Of a stretch of DNA of 64,000 nt, positions 36,024-44,790 are shown in pieces (positions within the stretch are counted from its first letter, which is position 1; the number at the start of each line of letters is the position of its first letter). The notes below the pieces were generated by a model, which had not been told where the DNA came from, made no database searches, and saw only the letters and a list, made by a program, of their open reading frames with translations. The position numbers and the translations under genes are program-made. The stretch lies in the IMG/VR virus record IMGVR_UViG_3300023174_000064, positions 62,001 through 126,000 of that record; one strand, given 5' to 3'. The DNA is from a virus.

Positions 36024-38405
36024 TTAACCACCAGTACAATCAGCGCAGAATCCATCATGTGCATTTTCTGTATCAAACAAGAACAAATAATCTCTTTCTA
36101 CTCTGTACGGTTCGTCAACATCATCTTTTGTTTGTGCCACAAATCCCGTAGACGCCATATCATTTACACCAGGTAAAATTATACTTTGAATGGTTTCTTT
36201 AGGTATAGCAGACATTTGGACTACTCTTCCAGCATAGTAAAATCCTTTTTCATTTCCATCTGGTGTTTTGCCATCGTGTAAGAAATCTGGGCAATTAGCA
36301 GAAATAACCCGAAATTTACCTACAGGTAACATTTGTGATTTTTTTGGATAAGCAGTTTTTTCAGCATCATAATCTCCTAATATTGTTGATATTCCAGGAT
36401 TCATTATCACACTTTTAATAGATCCGTCTGTTTCAAATGCATCGGGAATTCTTGAATTTAAAATTTCATTCAAATTATAAGCTCTATTGTCTTTTGTGTT
36501 TATTGTTACTTCTTTTATTTCATTTCCAGATGCAGTATCTGTTGTTCCGGTTTGTTTGATTACGTTTATTTTTTTCTCTTCTGATATTTTACCTTGCAGG
36601 GCCCATGGTGACTGTACAAATATAAATGGAAAATCTGATGAATCTGCTCCTTCTGTTTCAAATTCAATAATTTGTTTTCCTGCATCTAACATTTTAGTTA
36701 TTTTGTTGATTCCGCCCTCTCCCTTTTCTTGAGGCCATAATTCAACTTCCACCCAAGAATATGCCCATATTCCAGAAGAATCCTCTTTAGGAAATGCAGT
36801 AGAACCAGTAGAACCATAAATTTTTTCTGCACCCGTTATTATTGCAAAAAAATTACTAGGAACAGGACGTTCACAACACATTTTTTTTCTGTAAACATCC
36901 CAAATAGTTTTTTTATTTTTTAAATTGATGTATTCTTCACCGTAAATTTTTGCGCTATTTTTAATATCATTTACTACAGACAATATAGAACCTGGTAATT
37001 CACAAAAATCAAATTGTGATTGCCAATATTCTTTTTCTGTTGTGTGATTAAATGATTTTATTTGCCAAGATGAAATTTGTTTTGCATTATATGGAGCAGA
37101 ATAAAAACCAAAAACATTATCGGTTAGAGCATTAAATGTGTAATTATTAAAAGCTAATAATTTATCACCAGTATATCCATGTGGTGTTTCTGTTCCATAA
37201 CCACCAATGCTAGTAGGATCTATAATAATTTCATTATTTTCGTTTGTTGTGTATCGTGGTATTCCTGTTGCGTCTTGAATAAAATCTATTCTGTCAACAA
37301 ATATACTAGTTTTATCATCTGCTTTCTTTCCAGAAATATCATACCATTTTCTAAAATCTAAAGTATAATTATAATTTATAGTTTTAACAGTAAAACTTTT
37401 CATAACATCAACAAATCCTCTATAAGGATCTTTCCAAGCTGGTTTTACTCTATCATAAGTAGAAAATGCTGCACCACTATCTAAAATATAATTAGTATCA
37501 ATATCATTTATAATTTCCATAGAAAATAAAGCGTCTTCTGCAAATTCATTTAAATGCGGTCGATATGTTTTTATATTTTCTGAATTAGGATCCATCAAAT
37601 CTTCTTGTGCATCCTCCATCAGTCCTTCTATGCATTTAAAATTCCATTTATCAAGATCTTCCCAAAAGAAAAAATTTGCAGCATTTTTATTTTTTTTATA
37701 ACAAGCATACTCACAAATATAATTCATTAGCTGTGAAATTCTTAAATTATTTGCATCTTTTAAATACGGATAAAATGTAAACGCATTTTTTATCCATATA
37801 TCATTAAAAGTCTCGTGAGCTTCTAGAGGTTTTTTTGTTTTATTACTAGCTTGGCTCATAATAAATTGAACAAATCCTCTTTCCTTATCTAATATCTCTG
37901 TTGGTACATTTATATCTTCTAAATATTCATTTAATACAGGATCAACAGTAGATTCTGATCCTTCTACTTTTGATATTTTTCCTATAAAATCATCAACTAT
38001 TATTTGAAAATTTTTCCAAAGAAATTCATCGGAAACAAAACTTATTGTTGTTTTTATAGGAGAACCAGAAGGTCCGTGTATAGTTTTTTGAGCAAGATTG
38101 CTTTGTGTTTTTATTTCTGATATTTTAAAATCATGTACTTTTCCATCAAGTATTAAACGGATCCAAGAAGAATCACTACTAAGATTCCACTGATCCAATA
38201 TATTGGAAGAGTCCACAAAAGACAAATATCCAAATACTGTTGGAGAAAACATGTCTTCGTTTATTATAATTTCTTCCAGTGAGAAATATTCTCCTCCTTC
38301 ATCGTTTCTTGGATATAACTCAAAAGGAGATAAAGTTCCTTGTGTTTCTTTATAGAGATATACTCTTATTGCTACGTTTGGAGAAAGTACTGCCATATAA
38401 TTCAC
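36024..38405 (-). CDS. large baseplate hub protein (gp27-like N-terminus)
   Basis: 793 aa. The N-terminal 110 residues (LEEIIINEDMFSPTVFGYLSFVDSSNIL, then IRLILDGKVHDFKISEIKTQS) have the layout of hub proteins, with strand-rich 'EDxFxPxxxGxLxxxD'. The middle is helical and aromatic, and the C-terminal third (SWVEVELWPQEKGEGG, VGKFRVISANCPDF) looks like a beta-rich spike or carrier domain. No lysozyme catalytic motif was seen. The gene overlaps gp53 by 4 nt, where T4 has gene 5. Confidence 0.6.
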   Translation of the reverse strand: MNYMAVLSPNVAIRVYLYKETQGTLSPFELYPRNDEGGEYFSLEEIIINEDMFSPTVFGYLSFVDSSNILDQWNLSSDSSWIRLILDGKVHDFKISEIKTQSNLAQKTIHGPSGSPIKTTISFVSDEFLWKNFQIIVDDFIGKISKVEGSESTVDPVLNEYLEDINVPTEILDKERGFVQFIMSQASNKTKKPLEAHETFNDIWIKNAFTFYPYLKDANNLRISQLMNYICEYACYKKNKNAANFFFWEDLDKWNFKCIEGLMEDAQEDLMDPNSENIKTYRPHLNEFAEDALFSMEIINDIDTNYILDSGAAFSTYDRVKPAWKDPYRGFVDVMKSFTVKTINYNYTLDFRKWYDISGKKADDKTSIFVDRIDFIQDATGIPRYTTNENNEIIIDPTSIGGYGTETPHGYTGDKLLAFNNYTFNALTDNVFGFYSAPYNAKQISSWQIKSFNHTTEKEYWQSQFDFCELPGSILSVVNDIKNSAKIYGEEYINLKNKKTIWDVYRKKMCCERPVPSNFFAIITGAEKIYGSTGSTAFPKEDSSGIWAYSWVEVELWPQEKGEGGINKITKMLDAGKQIIEFETEGADSSDFPFIFVQSPWALQGKISEEKKINVIKQTGTTDTASGNEIKEVTINTKDNRAYNLNEILNSRIPDAFETDGSIKSVIMNPGISTILGDYDAEKTAYPKKSQMLPVGKFRVISANCPDFLHDGKTPDGNEKGFYYAGRVVQMSAIPKETIQSIILPGVNDMASTGFVAQTKDDVDEPYRVERDYLFLFDTENAHDGFCADCTGG

Positions 38406-40246
38406 TTAATATTAATTTTTATCTCACTTTTTGTTTTTAAGTCTACACTTAATTGATTTTTTATAGTTTGGATGTTTGTTTCTGATATTGTGTTTAATTG
38501 CAATTGATCGTATGTTTTTTGTTCAACTGCATCTTTTTTTACCGTAATAAATTCATTATTTTCTGCGTCTTTATATCCTGTCAAATAAACATCTTTCCAA
38601 TTATTACCAACAGACGGTTGTAATTCGTTTCCACCTTGTATTATTTTAGTGGTGGAATCCAAATGTCTTTGTACAGAAAGTAATTGATGCTGAATAATAT
38701 AACTTTCATAAACATCACCATTACTGTCATGGTCTCTTATAGAAACTGAAATAGAAGCAGGATCAGTATTTGCCGTATTGCCATTCAATAATTCTGGTAT
38801 TACGTCTGGATACACATAAGATTTTACCACTATTCTCTTAAAATCAGTATCAACCGAATCAATTACTCCAGAATATTTTTTATTTGTGCCTGTTTCTTTC
38901 GCAATAATGTGCTCATCGCCTGAATTTATTTCAGAGAAAGTTCCAGGTAATGCAGACGGTATAACCTTTTGTAAAGATATTGGTGGAGAAAAATTATTAT
39001 ACATTGTTGCAATTTTACCCCATATCACCATTTTTCCTTCTGTTGTGAGAGCTGCAGAATGATATCTACCAGCAGAAATTTTGGAATATACTCCGGATGG
39101 AATGTCTAACTGTCCATCTAACGTGTTGCCACCACCGTAAATTGTTCCGTTATCCTTTAATGCCAAAAAATGATTGTATCCTAAAGCAACCGCAGTAATT
39201 CCCGTGATGCCTTGATTAAAACCTATGAATAAATTATTTTTATTGGGTCCCCATCCAGTTACGCCATAATTGCTTTTTGTATTTATACCGATACAATCAG
39301 TTCTGTTACAATCAGCATCAAACAAAGAAATACCAGAAGGAGTAGAAGCAAATCCGTAATAAGTAGGATTGCCATTTTGCTTTAAAGCAACACCACTAGT
39401 AAGTCCTTCGGTCCAAGAAGTTTTTACGTAACCAGTATCTCCACCATATAACGAAATAAATGTGGTACACGAACCAAAACAAGTAATACCACCATCAGAT
39501 TTTATTGCTAATATACCGGAATTTGTAGAATTTATATAAGAACAACCAGGTAAATTTTTAAAAAAATAATTTCCACCGTACATATCACTGGTACCGCTAC
39601 TAAACGGGAAAGGATTCCCACCCCAATAATAAATATTATTGTTATCAGTTAAAACTGCACTGTTAAATGAACCACAAGAAATTTGTTTTATTCCAGTAAC
39701 TCCATTTATAACAGGAATCACGCATTGTCTATGGTGTGGTTGACCGGAGACAGAATCTATTGGTATTTGACCGGCTCCCAAAGCTCTCAAACTATAATTT
39801 CCATTACCAATTTCAAAAATAATTAATTGGCCACGTTTTAATCGTTCCATGTCTCGGTTTATGTCGGTTCCACTATAAGGATTATATTTACCATCAATGT
39901 AAGTGGGAGTGTTAAATGTTGGATTGTATTTTGATACGTTTCCAAATTGATAAACCAATCCAGGATAGGTATTTTGTAGTTCTGTGTCTGTTTTTGGATC
40001 TGTTTCTGGATCTGTAATTAACCATTCTTGTAATGGATTTCGTATATTATTTGTTAAAAATAATACCCAGTAGTGATCTGGTGTTTGATATATTCTATTA
40101 GAAAATTGATCTGGTCGCTCATCATCTATTCGGGTTTGTTCGGGAGTAGTGTTTGGTATAGTTATTTCTACATTTTTAAAAATGTTTAAAGCAGTGAAAG
40201 TTCCTCCACTAAATCCGTAATTGATTTTAGAAAAATACTGTAACAT
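38402..40246 (-). CDS. 53: baseplate wedge gp53 with an internal RCC1-type propeller
   Basis: 614 aa against 196 in T4. Residues 1-85 are gp53-like (YFSKINYGFSGGTFTALNIFKNVEI; YQTPDHYWVLFLTNNIRNPLQEWL). Residues about 180-430 carry at least four RCC1/BLIP-II-like blades of the form I-x-x-G-x-x-H/N-x-x-A-L-x-x-x-G-x-I-x-x-W-G (ISCGSFNSAVLTDNNNIYYWG; VALGYNHFLALKDNGTIYGGG; ISAGRYHSAALTTEGKMVIWG). Residues 440-614 return to a gp53-like C-terminus (KYSGVIDSVDTDFKRIVV). The propeller probably projects outward as a binding domain. No frameshift is seen, so it is a true fusion. Confidence 0.8.
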   Translation of the reverse strand: MLQYFSKINYGFSGGTFTALNIFKNVEITIPNTTPEQTRIDDERPDQFSNRIYQTPDHYWVLFLTNNIRNPLQEWLITDPETDPKTDTELQNTYPGLVYQFGNVSKYNPTFNTPTYIDGKYNPYSGTDINRDMERLKRGQLIIFEIGNGNYSLRALGAGQIPIDSVSGQPHHRQCVIPVINGVTGIKQISCGSFNSAVLTDNNNIYYWGGNPFPFSSGTSDMYGGNYFFKNLPGCSYINSTNSGILAIKSDGGITCFGSCTTFISLYGGDTGYVKTSWTEGLTSGVALKQNGNPTYYGFASTPSGISLFDADCNRTDCIGINTKSNYGVTGWGPNKNNLFIGFNQGITGITAVALGYNHFLALKDNGTIYGGGNTLDGQLDIPSGVYSKISAGRYHSAALTTEGKMVIWGKIATMYNNFSPPISLQKVIPSALPGTFSEINSGDEHIIAKETGTNKKYSGVIDSVDTDFKRIVVKSYVYPDVIPELLNGNTANTDPASISVSIRDHDSNGDVYESYIIQHQLLSVQRHLDSTTKIIQGGNELQPSVGNNWKDVYLTGYKDAENNEFITVKKDAVEQKTYDQLQLNTISETNIQTIKNQLSVDLKTKSEIKINIK

Positions 40247-40252
40247 TTGTTT

Positions 40253-40984
40253 TTATAGAAAATTAAATCGTTCGGATCTGCTCAATAAACCTAGTGTACC
40301 ATCGCCCAATTGCATTGCTGGTTCTAATTCTATGAATTGTAATTTTATATTAATTGCCAGCGGTTTGTAATCTGTAGTCATAAATGGCGTATTAGAAATG
40401 GGAGAATGGTTGATGTCTACACTTTCTAGTACAGAAACTAAAGGATTTCCATCCCAATACCATTTAACCGGACTTATATTGGTACCACTGGCATAAAAAT
40501 ACCAAAGAGGAGGATGTGTCATATTTAAAATAGACTCAGTAAATGTTCCAGGATACATGTAAGTTTGAAAGGCCAGACCTATTTTACTGATTGCTTCTGC
40601 ATGAGCTGCTGTTTTTGCCACCAAATTCATATCAAAAACATGCGTTCTTCTTGCTCCAGGAGTTAAAACGGTCTCTACGTGATCATAAGAAAAGATTCCA
40701 AGACCTTCCGCAAACGCATTATCCGTTTCGCTTTCTTTTAAATCGTATTCGGTTTTATCAAATAAACCTTCACTATCTCCGTATTTACCGGTCATGTATC
40801 TTTGAGAATTCCTTGTAGAAAACCTAAAGGGATATGGAACAGAGATAGAAACTGCCGCATTGCTCAGTACGTGACCTCTGGTACGTTCTGCAACAAAACT
40901 ACTGTATCTAGCAGCTTTAAATGTCATCCAAACCGGTATTTCAGAAGCAGCTGAATCGTTTGGAAAATAATATTCTATAGCCAT
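40253..40984 (-). CDS. 48: baseplate tail-tube cap gp48
   Basis: 243 aa. FSTRNSQRYMTGKYG, HVFDMNLVAKTAAHAEAISKIGLAFQTYMYP and NMTHPPLWYFY match gp48 of T4-like phages (T4 364 aa; shorter here). It nucleates tail tube assembly on the hub. It is the first gene of the leftward baseplate operon and is divergent from gp4. Confidence 0.8.
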   Translation of the reverse strand: MAIEYYFPNDSAASEIPVWMTFKAARYSSFVAERTRGHVLSNAAVSISVPYPFRFSTRNSQRYMTGKYGDSEGLFDKTEYDLKESETDNAFAEGLGIFSYDHVETVLTPGARRTHVFDMNLVAKTAAHAEAISKIGLAFQTYMYPGTFTESILNMTHPPLWYFYASGTNISPVKWYWDGNPLVSVLESVDINHSPISNTPFMTTDYKPLAINIKLQFIELEPAMQLGDGTLGLLSRSERFNFL

Positions 40985-40985
40985 T

Positions 40986-40993
40986 TATAAATA
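40986..40993 (+). promoter_or_regulatory. late promoter of the plus-strand gp4 cluster (TATAAATA)
   Basis: Perfect plus-strand TATAAATA in the 22-nt gap between divergent gp48 and gp4, 13 nt before the gp4 ATG. The surrounding ATTTATAAATAT is nearly palindromic; the minus strand reads TATAAATG, so the site could fire both ways, but the minus box would overlap the gp48 start. Confidence 0.75.
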
Positions 40994-41006
40994 TATATTG
41001 AAAATT

Positions 41007-41480
41007 ATGGCGTATAAAACTAAATACCAACCCAAAAATCCAAATAAATATGTTGGCAACCCATCCAACATTATTTGTAGATCTAATTGGGAACGAAAAT
41101 TTTGTAAATACTTGGACGAAAATCAAAATATACTAACCTGGTCCAGTGAAGAGTTAAAAATACCATATTTATCCACAATAGACAAACAAATACACAATTA
41201 TTATCCTGATTTTGTATTTGAAGCAAAAATCAACCAAGCTGAGATAGAAACCTTTATTGTAGAAATAAAACCAAAAAAACAAACAATAGAACCTACTCCT
41301 AAAAAAAATAAAAGAGCGTATTTAAATGAATGTATAACTTATGAAACTAATAGATGTAAATGGACGGCTGCTGCTTTATTTTGTGAAGATAAAAAATGGA
41401 AATTTAAAATATTAACCGAAGATGATTTGTTCAAAACTAATACCAAAAAGGAATCACCCATAAATGTCTTCAAAATTTAA
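41007..41480 (+). CDS. 4: head completion protein gp4
   Basis: 157 aa from the ATG at 41007; a TTG at 40998 would add three residues. KTKYQPKNPNKYVGNPSNIICRSNWERKFCKYLD and then WSSEELKIPY and YYPDFVFE...FIVEIKPKKQ match T4 gp4, which has a nuclease-like (PD-(D/E)xK-like) core: the Asp in PDF and the E-x-K in VEIKPKK. It finishes filled heads before tail joining. Overlaps the next gene by 17 nt. Confidence 0.93.
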   Translation: MAYKTKYQPKNPNKYVGNPSNIICRSNWERKFCKYLDENQNILTWSSEELKIPYLSTIDKQIHNYYPDFVFEAKINQAEIETFIVEIKPKKQTIEPTPKKNKRAYLNECITYETNRCKWTAAALFCEDKKWKFKILTEDDLFKTNTKKESPINVFKI

Positions 41481-42012
41481 TTCAGTTAACGATCTAATTT
41501 ATACCTTTGAAAGGATGCAAGGATTTCAAAGAGGTAATCGTTTTGAAATCTCAATTACACCTCCTATAGGATTACTTTCTCCAAAAACTCCATTTTTTGC
41601 TTCCAGTATACAAATACCAACACACGTTACACAGTTTTATAGAGATACTATGGCTCCTTCTGCTGGTACCATAAGTGTTCCTATAAAACGTCAATACGAT
41701 GAATTATTTAAAATAGATTTTATAGTTGATTCTAATTGGGAAGTTAGAAAGTTTTTTGAAGACTGGACAGATTTAATATTTCCAAGAAATTATATAACTG
41801 GAAAAAATGCACTCATGGTAAATTATTGGAATGATATATGTGGAACATTTAACATATTGGCATTAGATGAAAATGCTAATACAATGAGAACCATTACTCT
41901 AAATCAAGCATGGCCATCCACCATTCTTCCCAGCGGATTCAATAACGATATGCCAAACAATTACTTAGTTCTATCAGTTGATATAGACTATCGAAATTAC
42001 ACAATTTCATAA
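41464..42012 (+). CDS. tail tube-fold protein, gp54/gp19-like
   Basis: 182 aa. MQGFQRGNRFEISITPP, ASSIQIPTHVTQFYRD, VREKFFEDWTD-type (here VRKFFEDWTDLIFP) and TLNQAWPSTILPSGFNNDMPNNYLVLSVDIDYRNY parallel gp19 (LNNCWPVGIGQFQLDMAQDN). T4 gp54 is the tube initiator on gp48 and is homologous to gp19. This shorter version, close to gp48, could fill that role. It could instead be another tube-fold protein. Confidence 0.75.
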   Translation: MSSKFNSVNDLIYTFERMQGFQRGNRFEISITPPIGLLSPKTPFFASSIQIPTHVTQFYRDTMAPSAGTISVPIKRQYDELFKIDFIVDSNWEVRKFFEDWTDLIFPRNYITGKNALMVNYWNDICGTFNILALDENANTMRTITLNQAWPSTILPSGFNNDMPNNYLVLSVDIDYRNYTIS

Positions 42013-42017
42013 ACCCA

Positions 42018-42025
42018 TATAAATA
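42018..42025 (+). promoter_or_regulatory. late promoter (TATAAATA) before the gp26/51-like gene
   Basis: Perfect plus-strand TATAAATA in the 19-nt intergenic gap, 6 nt before the ATG at 42032. Such spacing implies an almost leaderless mRNA. Confidence 0.75.
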
Positions 42026-42031
42026 TTTAAA

Positions 42032-42928
42032 ATGGCATTAAAAGATTTATTAACATCATCATTACCTAATTATTGTGTTACTTTATTGTCTGGAAGAAAT
42101 ATATGTTTCAGACCAATGATGGTCTCAGAAGAAAAATCATTATTATTGGCAAAACAACACGAACAAAAACAAACAATAATAAAAAATTTAATAAATGTAT
42201 TATCAAATTGTTGTTCTGAAGAAAATTTAAAAAAAATAAAAGAAGTAACAATAGCAGAATTTGAAAATATATTCTTATTAGTAAGAGCCAAATCAATCGG
42301 TGAAACTGAATCGTTTTTAATAAAATGCCCAGAAACTAAAGAGCAAGTTCGTATTAGTGTTAATTTAGAAACTGATGTAAAATTAACACAAAACAAACCA
42401 AATAACATTATTAAAATAAATGACAATTTAGTTATTTTAATGAAAGAACCTTCTGTTTTTTCTTTATTTCAATACCCAGAATACGATAAAAACCCAGATC
42501 AAATGTTTGGGTTTATAGGATCTTGTATTAAAGAAATACAAACTCCCAAAGAAATTATAAATTGTGAAGATATATCAGAACAAGAATTAATTGATTTTAT
42601 TAAAAATTTAACAAAAAAACAATTTAATGAAATATCAAATTATTTAAACAAAATATCAAAAACTTATATCTTAGCGGATTATACGACATCAGACGGTAAA
42701 TCCAGACAAATAAAAATAAATGGCATCTTCAACTACTTTAATTTTTTTTTTGATCACCTAAATCTTAAATTGTTTTATAAACAAAATTTTTTATTAAAAA
42801 ATTATCATAATTACAGTTTATACGAAATAGAAAATATGATACCTTGGGAAAGAACAATTTATATTGAACAAATAAGAAGTTATTTAAAAGAAAAAGAACA
42901 AGCAAAAAAAGGATTTGAATTTCTATGA
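42032..42928 (+). CDS. 26: baseplate hub assembly protein (gp26-like, with gp51-like C-terminus)
   Basis: 298 aa. The first 220 residues (LPNYCVTLLSGRNICFRPMMVSEEKSLLLAKQ, FLVRAKSIGE-type IFLLVRAKSIGETESF) match the gp26 family of T4 baseplate hub assembly proteins (208 aa in T4). The C-terminal 75 residues (LKLFYKQNFLLKNYHNYSLYEIENMIPWERTIYIEQI) resemble the gp51 assembly catalyst, which is separate in T4. It overlaps the next ORF by 4 nt (ATGA). Confidence 0.75.
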   Translation: MALKDLLTSSLPNYCVTLLSGRNICFRPMMVSEEKSLLLAKQHEQKQTIIKNLINVLSNCCSEENLKKIKEVTIAEFENIFLLVRAKSIGETESFLIKCPETKEQVRISVNLETDVKLTQNKPNNIIKINDNLVILMKEPSVFSLFQYPEYDKNPDQMFGFIGSCIKEIQTPKEIINCEDISEQELIDFIKNLTKKQFNEISNYLNKISKTYILADYTTSDGKSRQIKINGIFNYFNFFFDHLNLKLFYKQNFLLKNYHNYSLYEIENMIPWERTIYIEQIRSYLKEKEQAKKGFEFL

Positions 42929-43563
42929 TTGAAGAAGATAAAGAAGAACCAGTAAATCAACCAGCTCCAGACACATTTTTTGATGCACTGGTAGATTCTG
43001 GTTTTTTCCCCGAATCATTAGAATTTGTAAAAGATAAAATAAATCCTGGAAATACTGAAGAAGAAACAGATAAAAGTCCAGATATAACAGAAACGCAACA
43101 AGAATCTAATATTGCTATAGAAGACATAAAGCCTATAGAACAATCAGAAGAAACAGAACAAGAACAGGCAATCTCTCTTTCTGATTTAAAAATCGAACAA
43201 ACTTCTGATACAAACAATGAATCTAATATTGCAACACAAGAATTAGAACAACAATCAGAAGAGCAAGAAAAAAGTGAATCAGAATTAAAGTCGGAACCCA
43301 TATCTGAACCAGAGTCTTCTGAAAGTTCCGATAAAATTAATGAAAGTTTAAAAGATCTAATACAAAAAAGCAAAGCAAATCAAGCACAGTCGTTTGCAAA
43401 CGAAGAGCCTGAAGAACCAAACCAAGAATCAGAAGATATAAAAGGTATTGATATTACTAATGAATCAAGCACAACAAATGTAATGCCTTTAGAGCCTGAT
43501 CATTTTAAAATAGTAAAAGACAAATATAAACAAATTCCTAATTGGAGAACATTAATTGGGTAA
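42925..43563 (+). CDS. acidic low-complexity protein downstream of gp26
   Basis: 212 aa, rich in Glu, Ser and Gln (TEQEQAISLSDLKIEQ, EQQSEEQEKSESELKSE), with a short ordered start (DTFFDALVDSGFFPESLEF) and end (HFKIVKDKYKQIPNWRTLIG). No family recognised. Translational coupling to the gp26/51-like gene suggests a baseplate assembly or scaffolding partner. It ends 3 nt before a bidirectional terminator. Confidence 0.75.
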   Translation: MIEEDKEEPVNQPAPDTFFDALVDSGFFPESLEFVKDKINPGNTEEETDKSPDITETQQESNIAIEDIKPIEQSEETEQEQAISLSDLKIEQTSDTNNESNIATQELEQQSEEQEKSESELKSEPISEPESSESSDKINESLKDLIQKSKANQAQSFANEEPEEPNQESEDIKGIDITNESSTTNVMPLEPDHFKIVKDKYKQIPNWRTLIG

Positions 43564-43566
43564 AAG

Positions 43567-43592
43567 AAAAGGCCCCTTTCGGGGCCTTTTTT
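43567..43592. terminator. bidirectional terminator between convergent gp26 and gp32 units
   Basis: AAAAGGCCCC-TTTC-GGGGCCTTTTTT: a 6-bp GC stem with a stable tetraloop flanked by an A run and a T run, so it works on both strands. It separates the plus-strand late island from gp32. Confidence 0.93.
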
Positions 43593-44463
43593 ATTCGTCT
43601 CCTAGAGACTTCAGGTAACTTTCAACATCTACATCTTCATCCACTTCCGTCTTTGGGGACGGCTTTCGTGAAGGCCGAGCAGGTGCTTCATTCTCAATAG
43701 TGTCCTCTTCGGTGGCTTCACCGCGAACATCGCCTCCTAGAGCGTCTACGAGCTTCACCTTGAGTTCTGCGTAACTCTTGAACTCCTTGGGATTCACAAA
43801 CTCCTTGAGGGCGTATTGCTTCTTCCACAGAGCCTCAAGTTTGGCGTCATCACCGTCAAGCAGTTCTGAAGCCGCACTAAACTCAGACTTATCGTAGTTG
43901 ACATAACCTTCAACCTTACGAATCTTTAGCTTGAAGTTGGCACCCTTCCAGAAGTCAAACGGATTTACTGCATTCTCGTCTTCAAACTCTGGGTTCATTT
44001 GCTCTTGAATCTTCTCAAAAATCTTCTTGCCGTACTTAAACAGGAACACCTTACCCTTGTTTTGAGGAGCAGCAGGATCTTCCACAACAAGAATATTAGA
44101 CACGTAATTAAGCTTACGCTTACGATCACGAGCAATACGCTTATCGCTTTCAGTACCACTATTCCATAGCTCACTGTTTGCTTCACAAACCGGGCACTTT
44201 TCGCCAAGGGTAGTGGGGCAGTTGTGAATAAACCAACCACTCTTTCCCTTAAACGCGTGAGAGTACAGCTTAACCCATGGAATATCCTCGTTCTCCACTG
44301 CTGGAAGAAATCGAATTACAGCATATCCATTACTAGCAGAGTCCAGAGTTGGTCGCCAAAATCGATCATCCTTGTAGTCGTTGTTCTTGTTACTCTTCTC
44401 AAGTTCCTCTTGGAGCTTGCTGGCCATTGTCGTTGAATTCTTCTTTAGATCTTTAAATCCCAT
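43591..44463 (-). CDS. 32: single-stranded DNA binding protein gp32
   Basis: 290 aa (T4 301). The N-terminal basic B-domain-like helix (FKDLKKNSTTMASKLQEELEK) and WRPTLDSASNGYAVIRFLP lead to the zinc ribbon (WFIHNCPTTLGEKCPVC), then RIARDRKRKLNYVSNILVVEDP. The C-terminal tail is acidic (EVDEDVDVESYLKSLGDE), the protein-interaction domain. A sigma70-like promoter and an AAAGGAG site precede it. Confidence 0.98.
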   Translation of the reverse strand: MGFKDLKKNSTTMASKLQEELEKSNKNNDYKDDRFWRPTLDSASNGYAVIRFLPAVENEDIPWVKLYSHAFKGKSGWFIHNCPTTLGEKCPVCEANSELWNSGTESDKRIARDRKRKLNYVSNILVVEDPAAPQNKGKVFLFKYGKKIFEKIQEQMNPEFEDENAVNPFDFWKGANFKLKIRKVEGYVNYDKSEFSAASELLDGDDAKLEALWKKQYALKEFVNPKEFKSYAELKVKLVDALGGDVRGEATEEDTIENEAPARPSRKPSPKTEVDEDVDVESYLKSLGDE

Positions 44464-44485
44464 TATAAATCTCCTTTAATATAAA

Positions 44486-44513
44486 AGTATACACCGGATA
44501 AACTGTAAGTCAA
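44486..44513 (-). promoter_or_regulatory. sigma70-like promoter of gene 32
   Basis: Minus strand TTGACT (44513-44508), 16-nt spacer, TATACT (44491-44486). About 22 nt separate the -10 box from the ATG and hold the ribosome binding site AAAGGAG. It is separated from gp33 by only a few bases. Confidence 0.75.
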
Positions 44514-44514
44514 A

Positions 44515-44745
44515 TCAAATTGGTAATTTTGATGATTTTGGAAGGTAATTTAATCGCTGTCCTTCTTGCTCTATTTTTTCAATAATAGGCTTTGAAAGTA
44601 TTTTTGCAACACTTTCTGGAAGTACATCTTTACTTTCACAAATAGTAACAACAGCATCCATATAAGACACTTTCCATTGTTCTACATATTTTTCTACTTG
44701 TCGGCAGAAATCGTTTTGTGATTCTTCATCAAAAAATATCACCAT
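44515..44745 (-). CDS. 33: late transcription coactivator gp33
   Basis: 76 aa. VEKYVEQWKVSYMDAVVTICESKDVLPESVAKILS followed by KIEQEGQRLNYLPKSSKLP is the form seen for gp33 in aquatic T4-like phages (T4 112 aa). It bridges RNA polymerase and the gp45 clamp at late promoters. It is adjacent to gene 32 as in T4 and has a TATAAATA box upstream. Confidence 0.88.
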   Translation of the reverse strand: MVIFFDEESQNDFCRQVEKYVEQWKVSYMDAVVTICESKDVLPESVAKILSKPIIEKIEQEGQRLNYLPKSSKLPI

Positions 44746-44754
44746 AAGTACAAA

Positions 44755-44762
44755 TATTTATA
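44755..44762 (-). promoter_or_regulatory. late promoter of gene 33 (TATAAATA)
   Basis: Perfect minus-strand TATAAATA 9 nt before the gp33 ATG, in the 45-nt gap to the next gene. It implies that gp33 continues to be made late under its own control. Confidence 0.7.
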
Positions 44763-44790
44763 GGGCATTACTATTAAAATCCAAATATTA

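Noticed and set aside
42957-43373. Minus-strand Ser/Cys-rich ORF opposite the acidic ORF
   Set aside because: Shadow of a low-complexity Glu/Ser region; no ribosome binding site or family.
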